Shown here in pieces: positions 1 to 9,827 of a DNA stretch of 64,000 nucleotides (its first letter is position 1; each line of letters begins with the position of its first letter). The notes under the pieces are model-generated. The model was not told the DNA's origin. It did not search any database and worked only from the letters and a program-made list of their open reading frames with translations. This stretch comes from DATBAX01 sp963762965. Lineage in GTDB: Bacteria; Acidobacteriota; Terriglobia; Terriglobales; Acidobacteriaceae. Where the stretch lies: positions 1 through 64,000 of the forward strand of contig CAVXME010000001.1 in the NCBI GenBank assembly GCA_963762965.1. The letters are read 5' to 3'. A program made the translations under genes and the position numbers.

Positions 1-274
1 GGACGAGATAGAACTTGAACGGATGGTTATAGCGCGGCTGCGCCGAGCGGGTGATCGCATCCGCAATCGGTTTCAACTGGTCGTACAGCGGAGACGATTC
101 GATGATTTCACCCTTGGCCTTCAATTCGTTGAAGACCTCCTGTCCCATCTGCACTTCCTGGTCCTGGTTTTGATCTTGAGCCGCCATTCGGGCTGGCGTC
201 ACAATTCCCGCGAGGCACAATGCCGCCACGGTGGCGCACAGAAAAGCTTTTCGCAATCGTGCTACTAAACTCAT
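1..274 (-). CDS. M48-family metalloprotease, N-terminal part (runs off the left edge)
   Basis: Only the first 91 residues are in the window. The start ATG follows AAAGGAG by seven bases. A signal peptide (basic MSLVARLRKAF then a hydrophobic stretch) is followed by a Gln/Asp-rich linker and the segment MGQEVFNELKAKGEI, then PLYDQLKPIADAI. That arrangement is the usual N-terminus of secreted M48 peptidases (BepA/LoiP-like). The HExxH zinc site would lie outside the window, so the catalytic assignment is inferred from the N-terminal pattern only. Confidence 0.7.
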   Translation of the reverse strand, partial: MSLVARLRKAFLCATVAALCLAGIVTPARMAAQDQNQDQEVQMGQEVFNELKAKGEIIESSPLYDQLKPIADAITRSAQPRYNHPFKFYLV

Positions 275-333
275 CGTCGATCTCCTTTAGGCAGCATTTG
301 GTCTCCACCAGCTATTCACGTTCAAACCTGCAT

Positions 334-504
334 TTAGTCCAGAGCGCATGGAGGGTGCTCGCAGTTGCATTCGATCTCGGTTTCCTCCACATCATCGGCG
401 TCCGTGCAGTAAGCGCTGCAGTATGTCAGCGTGGATGAAATTTCGCATTTGCATTGCTCGTAGGCACATTTGTGCGTGCTTGCAACATCCTCGATGTAAT
501 CCAT
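334..504 (-). CDS. Prokaryotic metallothionein (SmtA-like)
   Basis: A 56-residue protein with eight cysteines (13, 18, 20, 29, 33, 46, 48, 53) and one late histidine. The order KCAYEQCKC, then YCSAYC, then ECNCEHPPC follows the bacterial metallothionein pattern known from cyanobacterial SmtA, which chelates Zn/Cd/Cu in the cytoplasm. The ATG at 504 is preferred because GTGAGG sits six bases upstream; an in-frame GTG at 516 is less likely. The linker between the Cys clusters is unusually acidic (DADDVEETEIE). The 85-residue membrane protein lies 30 bp upstream on the same strand, so the two may be cotranscribed. Confidence 0.8.
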   Translation of the reverse strand: MDYIEDVASTHKCAYEQCKCEISSTLTYCSAYCTDADDVEETEIECNCEHPPCALD

Positions 505-534
505 GGTCCACCTCACCCCTTTGAAGTTGTTCGA

Positions 535-792
535 TCAGCCGTCCAGCCGTGTTTCCTTGAGACAGAGTTCTTGTGCGCAGGGTCTTGCAATCTGCAGCCG
601 CCTGAACATGAGCCGTGGGATGGCGATCACCGCCAGCGCCCAACCGAGAAGCGTGGTTCGGATCGCTGCCGGAGTCAGAGGAAAGCCAAGAACCAGCAGG
701 CCCATTGCTGCGATCGTAGAGCACAGCAAGGCCTCCGTTCTTTGTGTTTGGCGCTGACTCATCTCGCCGGTCATGTTGTCTGTTGCAAACAT
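535..792 (-). CDS. Small two-helix membrane protein, unknown function
   Basis: An 85-residue protein with two hydrophobic helices (about residues 22-42 and 46-64) and a basic, Cys-containing tail. I do not recognise the family. The ATG at 792 follows GGAG by six bases; an upstream GTG at 807 is also open. It sits between the DUF1269 gene and the metallothionein on the same strand, with 53 and 30 bp gaps, so it may be part of a three-gene stress operon. Confidence 0.5.
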   Translation of the reverse strand: MFATDNMTGEMSQRQTQRTEALLCSTIAAMGLLVLGFPLTPAAIRTTLLGWALAVIAIPRLMFRRLQIARPCAQELCLKETRLDG

Positions 793-845
793 CGAATTCT
801 CCGCCACCGTTGGAGCTCAGGCGCGAAACACTTCCGCTTCGCGCG

Positions 846-1556
846 CTAGATGTAGGTTTCGTCCACCTTGGCTGCCAAGGCAGCCTCTTTGGTTTTGAAG
901 ACCTCAGCTTTGGCCTTGGCCTGTGCTTCTGCCGCTTTGCGCCGCTCCCTGGCCTTGTCGATGCGGGACTGGATTTTCGCGTCGAGCTGGTTGATTTTTC
1001 CCTGGAGCTTCGCTTTTCGGTCAGCATGGACCTTGGCAAACTCGGCTTTCAAATGCGCGAGGTCAGCTCTCAGTGCGGCCGTGTCCTCGTCGTGGGAGGT
1101 GTGCCTTACTTCGGAAAGCGCGCGCCGGAATACAGTCCCGCCAAGTTCCTCCATGCGAATGTCGACCGGAGTTATTTTGTCCTCTCTGACTTCGGCGACT
1201 ACCGCGAAGCGGTTTGGCCGCAGTTCCCGGGTCACGTCGGCAACAAAGTCATCGCCAACCCGGGCGTTGTCCCAATCTGCGGTGCCGCCCACAAGTAAGC
1301 CCGCAACCGCGCCGATGGCAAGGCCGGTCGGCCCGCCCAGGAGACCGATGAAGCTGCCCAGCGAAGTCCCCACCAGAGTTCCGAGCGGCCCCGAGTCGGC
1401 AGCTTGCTCAACGTTTACGCTGCCGTCCGCATATTTGGAAATCACTACGCAGGCGTAAACGCTGATACGGCCGTCGTCCTCCAGGGCCAAAAGCGCTTCC
1501 TTTCCTCTGTAGGCCTTGCTTTCAGTGTCAAAAACAACTACCAGCATCCGATCCAT
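846..1556 (-). CDS. DUF1269-family protein with glycine-rich membrane segment and charged coiled-coil tail
   Basis: A 236-residue protein starting MDRMLVVVFDTESKAYRGKEAL, the N-terminus of DUF1269 proteins. A glycine-rich hydrophobic stretch (about residues 60-95, with GTLVGTSLGSFIGLLGG and GAVAGLLVG) resembles a glycine-zipper membrane segment. The last 80 residues are Lys/Glu/Ala-rich and predicted coiled coil. The start is fixed by alignment with the paralogue at 3071-3769; the frame stays open further upstream, but there it overlaps the shared upstream element. Function is unknown, and DUF1269 genes often occur in stress contexts. Confidence 0.85.
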   Translation of the reverse strand: MDRMLVVVFDTESKAYRGKEALLALEDDGRISVYACVVISKYADGSVNVEQAADSGPLGTLVGTSLGSFIGLLGGPTGLAIGAVAGLLVGGTADWDNARVGDDFVADVTRELRPNRFAVVAEVREDKITPVDIRMEELGGTVFRRALSEVRHTSHDEDTAALRADLAHLKAEFAKVHADRKAKLQGKINQLDAKIQSRIDKARERRKAAEAQAKAKAEVFKTKEAALAAKVDETYI

Positions 1557-1589
1557 GATGGCCTCGCTCTCTCTGCCTACCTTGATCAA

Positions 1590-1693
1590 TGCAATGCACG
1601 CGCCAATCGCAAGTACTTCAAAACGCTCACACTCTCGCGGACCGTCGTCACAGTCTGTCCGCGAATTCGCGAAGTTCGCGAAGTTCGCGAAAC
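1590..1693 (-). promoter_or_regulatory. Conserved upstream element of DUF1269 gene 1 (copy 1)
   Basis: It shares three blocks with the region upstream of the paralogue at 3071-3769. They are a TGCAATGCA-(C/A)-GC-(G/A)-CCAATC block at 1590-1608, TCACAGTCT at 1649, and CGCGAATTCGCG followed by GTTCGCGAA at 1660-1692. This copy carries the 8-bp palindrome TTCGCGAA in tandem at 9-bp spacing. Noncoding sequence conserved between two paralogues points to a shared promoter/operator. The regulator is unknown. Confidence 0.55.
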
Positions 1694-1789
1694 CCGTGTG
1701 GGAAGACGGAAGAGCGCACTTCATCTGAGCGGGTTTCAGGCCTGACGCTCCGTCGCGGAACGGCCGGTTCAGGAAGCCGTCCGGCGTTG

Positions 1790-2950
1790 TTAGGGTTGCG
1801 ATATCAGCGGCGCACGATAAGCAGCAGGGAGTTGCAGTTGAGAACGGACTTGCAGTAACTGCAATAACTGGGAACGCGAGACGATGCCTTGCAAAGTTCC
1901 GTTTGCGACCACGGGCAACTGATTAACGTCGTTGCTGGCGAGGAGTTTGAGCGCGTCCAGAACCGTCGTGTCAGGAGCAATGACGTGCAACTCCTGGAGC
2001 GGGCGCATGGCTTCGCGCACTGTGGTCTTGTCCCAGCGATCACGCGGGATGGCTCCGACATCGCGCGGCGTAATGATTCCCACCAAACGGCCCTGGTCTT
2101 CTACCGCAAAACAGCGCTGACCGGTCTTCAGGAGATGAGTATCAACGAAGTCTTGCAGACTCATACCACGGTTCACGGTGACGCAGTCGTGAGCCATTAC
2201 CTCAGAAACCCGCAGGCCCCGAAGCGCCGCTGTCACTTCCACCTGGGCGTAGCTGCTTTTGGCCGCGTCCATCAGAAACCAGCCGATGAATGCGATCCAC
2301 AGGCCGCCGAAACCGGCGCCGTAGAAATATTTCCATATGCCTTCAAAAATGAACAGAAAGGCCACAAACTGGCCGACGCGCGCCGCGATGCGGGTAGAGC
2401 GGTCTGCGTTCTTGGTGATTGCCCAGATGATCGAGCGCAGCACCCGGCCGCCATCGAGCGGGAATCCGGGAATCAGATTGAAAATCGCCAGCGAAATGTT
2501 GATATACCCCAACCAGAAAAATACTGCACTGACGGCTGTGGGTGGCGATCGTCGCCAGCCCAGCCCGGGCGCGATGACGAGGCAGACAAGTCCGATGATC
2601 AGGCTGGCGATCGGTCCGGCGATCGCGACCCAGAATTCCGTTTTTGGGTCGGTGGCGTCGTCCTGAATCTGGGAAACACCTCCCAGCGCGAAAAGGGTGA
2701 TCGCATTGACCTTCAACCCACGGGCCTGCGCCACCAGCGAATGGGCCAGCTCATGCAACAGCAAACTGACGAAGAACAAGACAGCGGTTACCAGCGCCGC
2801 AATCCAGTTCTGACGGCTGCTCCAGTTCGGGTTTATTTGATGAAAGTGTTCGCCGAGGGAGAACACGATCAGGGCAGCGATAATGAACCAGCTGTAGTGA
2901 AGCCCGATCTCAATGCCGGCGATCTTCCCCAGTTTGATGTTGGAGCGCAT
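1790..2950 (-). CDS. Site-2 protease family M50 metalloprotease with tandem CBS domains
   Basis: A 386-residue integral membrane protein. HELAH (residues 66-70) is the zinc/catalytic motif, and NLIPGFPLDGG (158-168) supplies the third ligand Asp, as in SpoIVFB/Rip-type intramembrane proteases. About six hydrophobic segments precede two CBS domains (about 230-375), which commonly bind adenine nucleotides. A role in regulated intramembrane proteolysis follows from the family; the substrate is unknown. The ATG at 2950 has GAGGG seven bases upstream and is preferred over the TTG at 2956. It lies between two DUF1269 paralogues. Confidence 0.92.
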   Translation of the reverse strand: MRSNIKLGKIAGIEIGLHYSWFIIAALIVFSLGEHFHQINPNWSSRQNWIAALVTAVLFFVSLLLHELAHSLVAQARGLKVNAITLFALGGVSQIQDDATDPKTEFWVAIAGPIASLIIGLVCLVIAPGLGWRRSPPTAVSAVFFWLGYINISLAIFNLIPGFPLDGGRVLRSIIWAITKNADRSTRIAARVGQFVAFLFIFEGIWKYFYGAGFGGLWIAFIGWFLMDAAKSSYAQVEVTAALRGLRVSEVMAHDCVTVNRGMSLQDFVDTHLLKTGQRCFAVEDQGRLVGIITPRDVGAIPRDRWDKTTVREAMRPLQELHVIAPDTTVLDALKLLASNDVNQLPVVANGTLQGIVSRSQLLQLLQVRSQLQLPAAYRAPLISQP

Positions 2951-3002
2951 TCGCAACCCTCATCTCTACTTCCTGATCGAAACAACGTTGCCGATCTTAT
3001 TT

Positions 3003-3034
3003 TCAAAAAGAGGAGGCCTTTCGGCCTCCCCTCC
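3003..3034 (-). terminator. Rho-independent terminator after the second DUF1269 gene
   Basis: On the minus strand GGGAGGCC-GAAA-GGCCTCC forms a 7-8 bp GC-rich stem with a GAAA tetraloop, followed by TCTTTTT. It lies 37 bp past the stop of the DUF1269 gene and ahead of the M50 gene, so the two are probably separate transcripts. Confidence 0.8.
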
Positions 3035-3070
3035 GACAAGCACTTAACCTTTGAGCTGAGTGTCCTGCGG

Positions 3071-3769
3071 TTACGAGGCCTTGGCCCGCGCTTGAGCGGC
3101 CTTTGCCTTGAGCACAGCCACCTTGGCCTGCGCCTGGCGCTCTGAAGCTTCGCGTTTCTCTTTGGCCTTTTGTAGCTGCGCCTGGATCTTGGAGTCGAGT
3201 TGGTTGATCTTTTCCTGGAGTTTCGCTTTCCGGTCGGCGTGCGCCTTGGCTTGCTCGGCCTTCATCTGGGCGAGGTCGGCCTTCATTGCGGCGACGTTTT
3301 CTTCGTGGATGGTGTGTTTTACTTCCGAAAGAGCGCGGCGGAATACGATTCCCCCGATCGCTTCCATTTGGGTGTCCACAGGCGTGGTCCACTCTTCGTC
3401 GATCTCGGCGACGACCGCAACCTTGTTCGGCAACAGCTGCTTGGTGACATCCTCGACGAAGTCATCACCAATGCGCGCCTGGTCGAGGTCCACGGTGCTG
3501 CCGCCAAGCAAACCAACCGCAGCGCCAATAGCCAGACCCGCCGGCCCGCCCAAGAGACCGATCAAGCTACCAAGTGAAGTACCCACAAGAGAACCGATTG
3601 GCCCGGAGTCGTCCTCTTCTTTCAGGGTTGCGGTGCCATCGGCGTGCTTGGTGAGCACCGCGCTGGCGTATACGCTGATGCTGCCTTCGCGGTCGAGCTG
3701 CACCAGAGCCCTTTTCCCCTCATACGCTTTGGCTTCATTGTCAAAAACAACTACCAGCATTCTGTCCAT
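3071..3769 (-). CDS. DUF1269-family protein, paralogue 2
   Basis: A 232-residue paralogue of the protein at 846-1556, collinear along its whole length. It has MDRMLVVVFDNEAKAYEGKRAL, a glycine-rich hydrophobic segment (about 57-95), then EVKHTIHEENVAAMKADLAQ and a long Lys/Ala/Gln coiled-coil tail. AAGGAG lies eight bases before the ATG. It has its own terminator, and the shared upstream element lies at 3818-3910. Duplication of both gene and promoter suggests a dosage or differential-expression role; the molecular function is unknown. Confidence 0.87.
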   Translation of the reverse strand: MDRMLVVVFDNEAKAYEGKRALVQLDREGSISVYASAVLTKHADGTATLKEEDDSGPIGSLVGTSLGSLIGLLGGPAGLAIGAAVGLLGGSTVDLDQARIGDDFVEDVTKQLLPNKVAVVAEIDEEWTTPVDTQMEAIGGIVFRRALSEVKHTIHEENVAAMKADLAQMKAEQAKAHADRKAKLQEKINQLDSKIQAQLQKAKEKREASERQAQAKVAVLKAKAAQARAKAS

Positions 3770-3817
3770 GATGTTCGCTCCTTTTTGAATTTGATCTCTG
3801 TTGCTCGGCCTTGTGAG

Positions 3818-3910
3818 TGCAATGCAAGCACCAATCCTAAGTTGTTAAAAACGCTGGGATGCGCGCCTCACGGAATCACAGTCTCGTCGCGAATTCGCGA
3901 CGTTCGCGAA
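3818..3910 (-). promoter_or_regulatory. Conserved upstream element of DUF1269 gene 2 (copy 2)
   Basis: Same order of blocks as copy 1: TGCAATGCAAGCACCAATC at 3818-3836, TCACAGTCT from 3876, and GTCGCGAATTCGCGA then CGTTCGCGAA ending at 3910. It has one fewer TTCGCGAA unit than copy 1. The distal block lies about 107-141 bp upstream of the start codon, against about 93-137 bp in copy 1. Confidence 0.55.
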
Positions 3911-3977
3911 AACCTAACGCGTCCGGTAGCTGAACGAAAACGGTTGGGATTCTGATGCCCGTCAAGAATAGTCCGGG

Positions 3978-4226
3978 CTAGTGAAAACACTGTTGCAAGA
4001 GCTGCAGTAGTCTCCAACCCGGGAAATTGCCACTCACCGCTAAACGTTCCATAGCTTCTGACGGCTGACCCGCGTCACTGCCGAGTCGCCCTCGGGTAGA
4101 TGGCGCGTTACGCCGATTCCTTCGCCGCTGGTAAAACTCGATCACTCTTCCCGGGTGCGCCTTGGGAGCCGGTCTCACCTTCTTGCGGAAATTCATCGGG
4201 ACATAGAACTCAATTACATGGGCCAT
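3978..4226 (-). CDS. Small basic hypothetical protein (MAHVIEFYVP type)
   Basis: An 82-residue protein beginning MAHVIEFYVPMNFRKKV, with a second VIEFYQRRRNRR motif around residue 28. I have the impression, unchecked, that short proteins with this start recur in Acidobacteriota. The first 35 residues look constrained, while the C-terminal half is low in character and may be a run-on after an indel. A weak GAGTGAG lies five bases before the ATG. No function can be assigned. Confidence 0.5.
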   Translation of the reverse strand: MAHVIEFYVPMNFRKKVRPAPKAHPGRVIEFYQRRRNRRNAPSTRGRLGSDAGQPSEAMERLAVSGNFPGWRLLQLLQQCFH

Positions 4227-4302
4227 AACAACTCACTCTTTCAGCGGACGGAATCGCACAATCGGAGCTTGCGCAAGGGCGCTTTACAGATGGCGCCCGA
4301 TC

Positions 4303-4521
4303 TCATGCAGATAAGCTCGCCTCAAGCATCGGGCGAGAGCTGGTTCGCGCCCGCCGTTCCATATCCCTCAAACGATGCGCGCCTCTTGCCAACATTGCCA
4401 AGGCTAGTGCGCTCATGTCCGGATCGCCAGAAGTTGCCGCCCTTAGCAGCTCCTTGCCTGCCTCTTGCTGTCCGAACTTGCACCACATCACTCCACAAAG
4501 AAAAACGTAATTGCTGTCCAT
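4303..4521 (-). CDS. Small hypothetical protein, probably helical-repeat-like
   Basis: A 72-residue protein starting MDSNYVFLCGVMWCKFGQQEAG, followed by an Ala/Leu-rich segment (KELLRAATSGDPDMSALALAM) that reads like one pair of HEAT-type helices. AGGAGG lies nine bases before the ATG. The CGTCA-N3-TGACG-like inverted repeat at 4712-4724 is about 197 bp upstream. The function is unknown to me. Confidence 0.65.
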   Translation of the reverse strand: MDSNYVFLCGVMWCKFGQQEAGKELLRAATSGDPDMSALALAMLARGAHRLRDMERRARTSSRPMLEASLSA

Positions 4522-4711
4522 CTCGGTTTTCCTCCTATCGAGTCCCGAAGAAACATGGGTGGCGTCGCAGTTTTTATGTTGCGACCACCTTGCAATGTTC
4601 AGAGAGCAATCCAAATGCCAACAGCCGCTTCCCAAAAAGAACGCGGAATCGCTGGAATCCGCTCGCCTTCATCGATAACTTCCGCAGCTTACGAAAATCG
4701 CGGCGGCATCA

Positions 4712-4724
4712 CGTCTGAGTGACG
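4712..4724. promoter_or_regulatory. CGTCT-GAG-TGACG inverted-repeat site (site A)
   Basis: An imperfect member of the CGTCA-N3-TGACG set, with one mismatch in the left arm. It is centred at 4718, 197 bp upstream of the gene starting at 4521, and lies in the divergent spacer before the sensor kinase at 4865. The same motif recurs at 14245, 16272 and 19462. Confidence 0.35.
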
Positions 4725-4864
4725 ACGCAAAATCGCCGCGGCTTTCAATTTGCGCTCCGCGCGTCCCGTCTTGACTAACTGCCCCCATACGGTGAGAATT
4801 TGGCGCACATAGTGAGTGTGAATGGACTCAGGGGATGCGGGCTGCACCAGGAGATAGACCTCGC

Positions 4865-7800
4865 ATGGGAAAACCATACACAAGGATAGGAATCTGGCTC
4901 GTCGTCCTGCTGGCGTCCTTCCCTCGCGCTTTTGCGCTAGACCCATCGCTCGATATCAATCAGTACGCGCACACCGCGTGGACAATCCGCGAAGGATTTT
5001 TCAGGGGTAACATTTACTCGATTGCCCAAACTGGGGATGGCTATCTTTGGCTCGGCACGGAATTCGGATTGCTTCGCTTCGATGGCAATCGCGCTATCCC
5101 CTGGCAACCGCCCGCGGGTCAGAAACTCCCTGGCGACGGAATCACCAAACTGCTCGTCACCAGCGACGGGACTCTTTGGATTGGCACGTATGCTGGCCTG
5201 GTCAGTTGGAATGGCGCCAAGCTGACTCGGTACCCAGAGCTTGATAACAAGTTCGTGGCATCGCTGCTTCAGGACCATGAGGGTACGGTATGGGCCGGCA
5301 CCTTGGGGAGTCCGTTTGGCCGGCTATGCGCAATAAAGAACGGCGATGTGCAGTGCTATGGGCAGGACGGCGCTCTGGGCCGAATGGTTGCGTCTTTGTA
5401 TGAGGACAGCACCGGGGCTCTTTGGGCCGCTGCGCAATCTGGGCTTTGGCGTTGGAGGCCCGGTCTTCCAACGCATTATGCAATGCCCACAACGGAGCTC
5501 AAGGATCTCAATAGCGGTGACCAGGGAGAACTGCTCATCGCAATGAGTGACGGAATCAGGCAGTTCGCCCACGGCAATCCGAGCCGTACGCGATTCCAGG
5601 CGTAAAGCCGGTCGGTACGAATCGGCTTCTCCGCGACCGCGATGGCGGTCTCTGGATCGGAACATTCGACCAGGGACTCATCCATGTGTATCACGGGAGA
5701 ACCGATGTATTTTCGAAATCTGACGGCCTCTCCGGCGACGTGATCTTCAGTCTTTTCGAGGACCGCGAAGGCAGTATCTGGGTCTCGACCAATGGAGGTC
5801 TCGACCGCTTTCGGGATTTTGCTGTCTCCACGATTTCCGTCAAACAGGGTTTATCGAATGACGCCGCCTGGTCGATTCTGGCTGCACGGGATGGCAGCTA
5901 TTTGGGTTGGCTCTGGCGATGGTTTGAACAAGTGGAATAACGGACAAATTTCGACGATCCGCAAAGCGGCGGAGGCGGATGATGCGCCGCAATCGCTCTT
6001 TCAGGATGATCGCGGGCGCATCTGGGCGTTCACCAGTCGTGGACTTGATTACGTTGAGGGCGGCCGGTTTGTTTCCGTCACCACTGCGCAGGCCGCACAC
6101 GTGCATTCCATCACGGGGGACGGGGCGGGCAACCTATGGCTTTCGGAGGATACGAGTCTTTTGCACCTGCGCGAGGGACGTGTGGTTGAGGAGTTCCGCT
6201 GGCCGCGGATAGGCCGTCAGGAGAGCGCCTCGGTTCTACTTTCCGATCGTGAGCATGGCGGATTGTGGCTTGGATTCTGGCGTGGCGGGGGCGTGTTGTA
6301 TTTCAAGGATCGCCAGGTCCGCGCGTCTTATACAGCCGCGCAAGGTCTGACCCCGAACGCTGTCTCCGACCTGCAACTCGATCACACGGGCGCGCTATGG
6401 GTCGCCACTCAGGATGGGTTGAACCGGATAAAGGATGGCCGTATTGCAACCCTCACGAGCAGGAACGGATTGCCCTGCAACACCGTTCACTGGACGATGG
6501 AGGACGACGATCACTCGTTGTGGGCGTACACGGCCTGCGGCATGGTACGCATCGCCCCCACCGAATTAGACGCGTGGATCGCAGACCCGAAGCGTACGAT
6601 TGAAGCGACCGTTTGGGACGCGGCTGACGGCGTCCGGCTCCGCTCGACAGCGGCTAGCTTCTATGGGCCGCGGGCTGCAAAGTCGCCCGATGGCAAACTG
6701 TGGTTTGTAACGGGAGAAGGCGTTCAGGTCATCGATCCGCGCCATCTTCCCTTCAACAAACTTCCGCCGCCGATCCGGATCGAACAAATCACCGCCGACC
6801 ACAAGATTCACTGGCAAAACATATTGAGCGAGGCGCCCTCGAACCTGCGCCTGCCGCGGCTGACTCGCGATCTGGAGATCGATTACACGGCTCTGAGCCT
6901 GGTCGCGCCGGAGAAGATCCGTTTCAAATATAAGCTGGAAGGCTACGATCGCGACTGGCAAGACGCGGGCAATCGCCGCCAGGCGTTCTATACCAATCTT
7001 GCACCTGCCAATTACCGTTTCCGCGTGATCGCCTCGAACAACAGCGGGGTGTGGAACGAAATTGGCGCTGCTCTGGATTTCTCCATAGCGCCCGCTTTCT
7101 ACCAGACGAACTGGTTTCGCGCGCTCTGCGCTGCAGTCGCTCTCGCGCTAGTTTGGGCGTTCTATCAGCTTCGTATCCGGCAACTACAGAGCCAGGAAAC
7201 CAAGCTTCGGGAACTGATCGAGACCATTCCCACAGGGGCCTGGATCGCCGGGCCGGACGGAGCCAATCAATTCGTGAATCAACGTTGGGTGGAGTATACC
7301 GGCTTATCCGCGGACGACACGGCGGGACTTGGCTGGCATGCCGTGATCCACCCGGAAGACCTGCAGCGACATATGGAAAAGTGGCAGGCGAGCCTCGCCA
7401 GTGGCGAACCGTTCGAAGATGAGGCGCGTTTCCGCCACATCACTGACGGGGGATATGGCTGGTTTCTCAGTCGTGGGGTCCCCCTGCGCAACAAGCACGG
7501 AAAGATTCTGAAGTGGTATGGAATCGTCACCGACATCGGAGATCGCAAGCGGGCCGAGCAAGCGTTAACGCGAAGCGAGGCTTATCTGGCGGAGGCGCAG
7601 AGACTAAGCCGCACGGGAAGCTGGGTGTGGAATCCGTGGACGAACGAGTCGGCCTACTGCTCGGAGGAGATGTACCGAATCTTCGGCATAGATCTACAAG
7701 AGGGGTTGCCGAGCGTCGCAAAACTTCTGGAACGAGTACACCCGGAAGATCGCGAACACGTGAAAGAAGCCCTCGCGCTTCTGACTCGGGACGGCGGCAT

Positions 7801-9827
7801 GCACGCCCCGCCCGAAGTTGATTATCGGTTACTCATGCCGGACGGCAGGGTGAAGTACATTCGCAGCATCCGGCAGGTAGTGCTGGATGAAAACGGAACG
7901 ATTGCCGAAATCATAGCGACTGCGGTCGATGTGACGGAACGCCGGCAAGCCGAACAGAAATTCCGCGGACTGCTGGAATCGGCGCCCGACGCGGTCGCGG
8001 TCGTGAATCGTGAGGGCGAAATTGTTTTGGTCAATGCGCAACTGGAGAAGCTGTTTGGCTATCAACGATCAGGAGGTATTGGGCAAGAAGATCGAAATGT
8101 TGATGCCGGAGCGGTTCCGGAGCAGACATCCAGAGCACCGCGCGGCTTTTATGGCCGACCCTCGCGCGCGGCCGATGGGGTCCGGGTTGGAACTGTACGG
8201 CCTGCATAAGAATGGGCGTGAGTTTCCGGTGGAGATCAGCCTCAGCCCCGCTGGAAACCGAGGAGGGAGTGCTGATTTCCAGCACCATTCGCGACATGAC
8301 GTACCGAAAGCAGGCCGAAGAAAAGATTCGGCAGAGCGAAGAGGAGCTGCGACAGCTAGTCGAAGTGATTCCGCAGCAAGTCTTCGTTTTCGACGCGGAC
8401 TGGAGTCCTCTTTTTGCCAACCGGCGGGAACTGGAATACACCGGCCTTACTTCGCAAGAGATGCAGTCCAGAGACGCGGTTGCCAGAATCTTTCATCCGG
8501 AGGATCTGAAGAAGTTAGAGGCTGCCCGTGAGCGGGCGCTTTCCGACGGTGCCGCTTTTGAGATGGAGGCACGAATACGGGGGAAAGACGGAGCAGTATC
8601 GCTGGTTTCTGATCCGGGACAATCCGCTGCGGGATGAGCAGGGCGCATCCTGCGGTGGTACGGCACGCGCACCGATATCGAGGACCGCAAGCGTGCCGAA
8701 GAAGCGCTGCGCCGCAGCCAAGCTTATCTGGCGGAAGCGCAAAAGCTGACCCACACAGGGAGTTGGGCTTATAAACCGCTGGCGGAGATCCTCTCTACTG
8801 GTCTGAGGAAAATTTTCGCGATTTGGGGCTTCGATCCGCAGCAGGGCGTTCCCGACTTCGAAATGGTGCAGCAGCGGATCCATCCCGAAGATCGCGACCG
8901 AGTCGATCGAATACTCGTGAGGAGGCGGAACGCGCGGGAAGAGACTTCGCCGCAGGAGTTCAGAATCGTGCTGCCCAACGGAACCGTGAGGCACATCCAG
9001 ACTGTGGGCCATCCGGTCTTCAACGCCAGCGGAGAGCTGCTTGAAGTAATCGGAACCCACGTCGACGTGACCGAACGCAAGCGCGCCGAAGAAGAGCGGG
9101 AAAGATTGCGCCATGTTAGAGGCAGAGCTCGCGCACATGAACCGAGTGACCATGCTGGGTGAGCTGGCCAGTTCGCTTGCCCATGAAATCAATCAACCGA
9201 TTGCTGCCGCCATCACAAGCGCCAATGCCTGCTTGCGCTGGCTTGCGCATGATCCGCCGGACCTGGAAAGGGCCCGCGCGGCGACAACCAGAATTGAAAA
9301 GGACGGGAACCCGTGCTGCCGAAATCATCCAGCGCCTGCGCGCGTTTTACAAGACTGGTGCTCCGCCGCAACGTGAGTTGGTCGATATCAACGAAGTGGT
9401 CGGCGAAATGCTTGTGCTGCTGCGGAACGAGGCAAACCGGCATCCATTTCCATGCGCACGGAACTTGCTCCGCAATTGCCGCAAATCATGGCAGATCGGG
9501 TGCAATTGCAACAGGTGTTGATGAACCTGATGCTGAATGGTATCGAGGCCATGACGGATGGGGCCGGCGAACTTACCATCCGGTCGCAGAGGACGGAGAA
9601 TGGGCTCTGCTAGATCTCCGTCAGCGATACCGGCGTGGGCCTTCCCAGCGGAAAAGCAGACCTGAATCTTCAATGCATTCTATACAACTAAGCCTCAAGG
9701 CACCGGCATGGGGCTGGCAATCAGCCGTTCGATCATTGAAGCGCATGGCGGCCGCTTGTGGGCCACGCCGAATGCGCAGCGCGGTGCGACATTTCATTTC
9801 ACGGTGCCGGTCGAGGTGCACAAATGA
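4865..9827 (+). pseudogene. Hybrid Reg_prop/Y_Y_Y/multi-PAS sensor histidine kinase, disrupted by many frameshifts
   Basis: Read across frames, the gene encodes a signal peptide, about 12 Reg_prop beta-propeller segments (LWIGT, IWVST, LWVAT), a Y_Y_Y domain, one TM helix (near 7100-7160), four PAS/PAC modules, a HisKA domain with SSLAHEINQP, and an HATPase with NLMLNGIEAM, DTGVG and GTGMGLAIS. The family phosphorylates a partner regulator, here the overlapping FixJ-type gene. Frame changes lie near 5600, 5895, 8065, 8250, 8590, 8640, 8780, 8818, 9113, 9303, 9450 and 9670, with an in-frame TAG near 9613. Residues between lesions stay conserved, so decay is recent or the lesions are sequence errors. 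The longest intact piece (5792-8209) has sensor and PAS parts but no kinase core. Confidence 0.85.

Noticed and set aside
392..1039. 215-codon minus-strand frame overlapping the 85-aa membrane protein and DUF1269 end
   Set aside because: It runs across two better-supported genes in a different frame and its product is Arg/Ser-rich without any domain.
1889..3145. 418-codon plus-strand frame opposite the M50 protease and DUF1269 genes
   Set aside because: The minus strand carries clear HELAH, CBS and DUF1269 sequences; the plus-strand product is shadow sequence.
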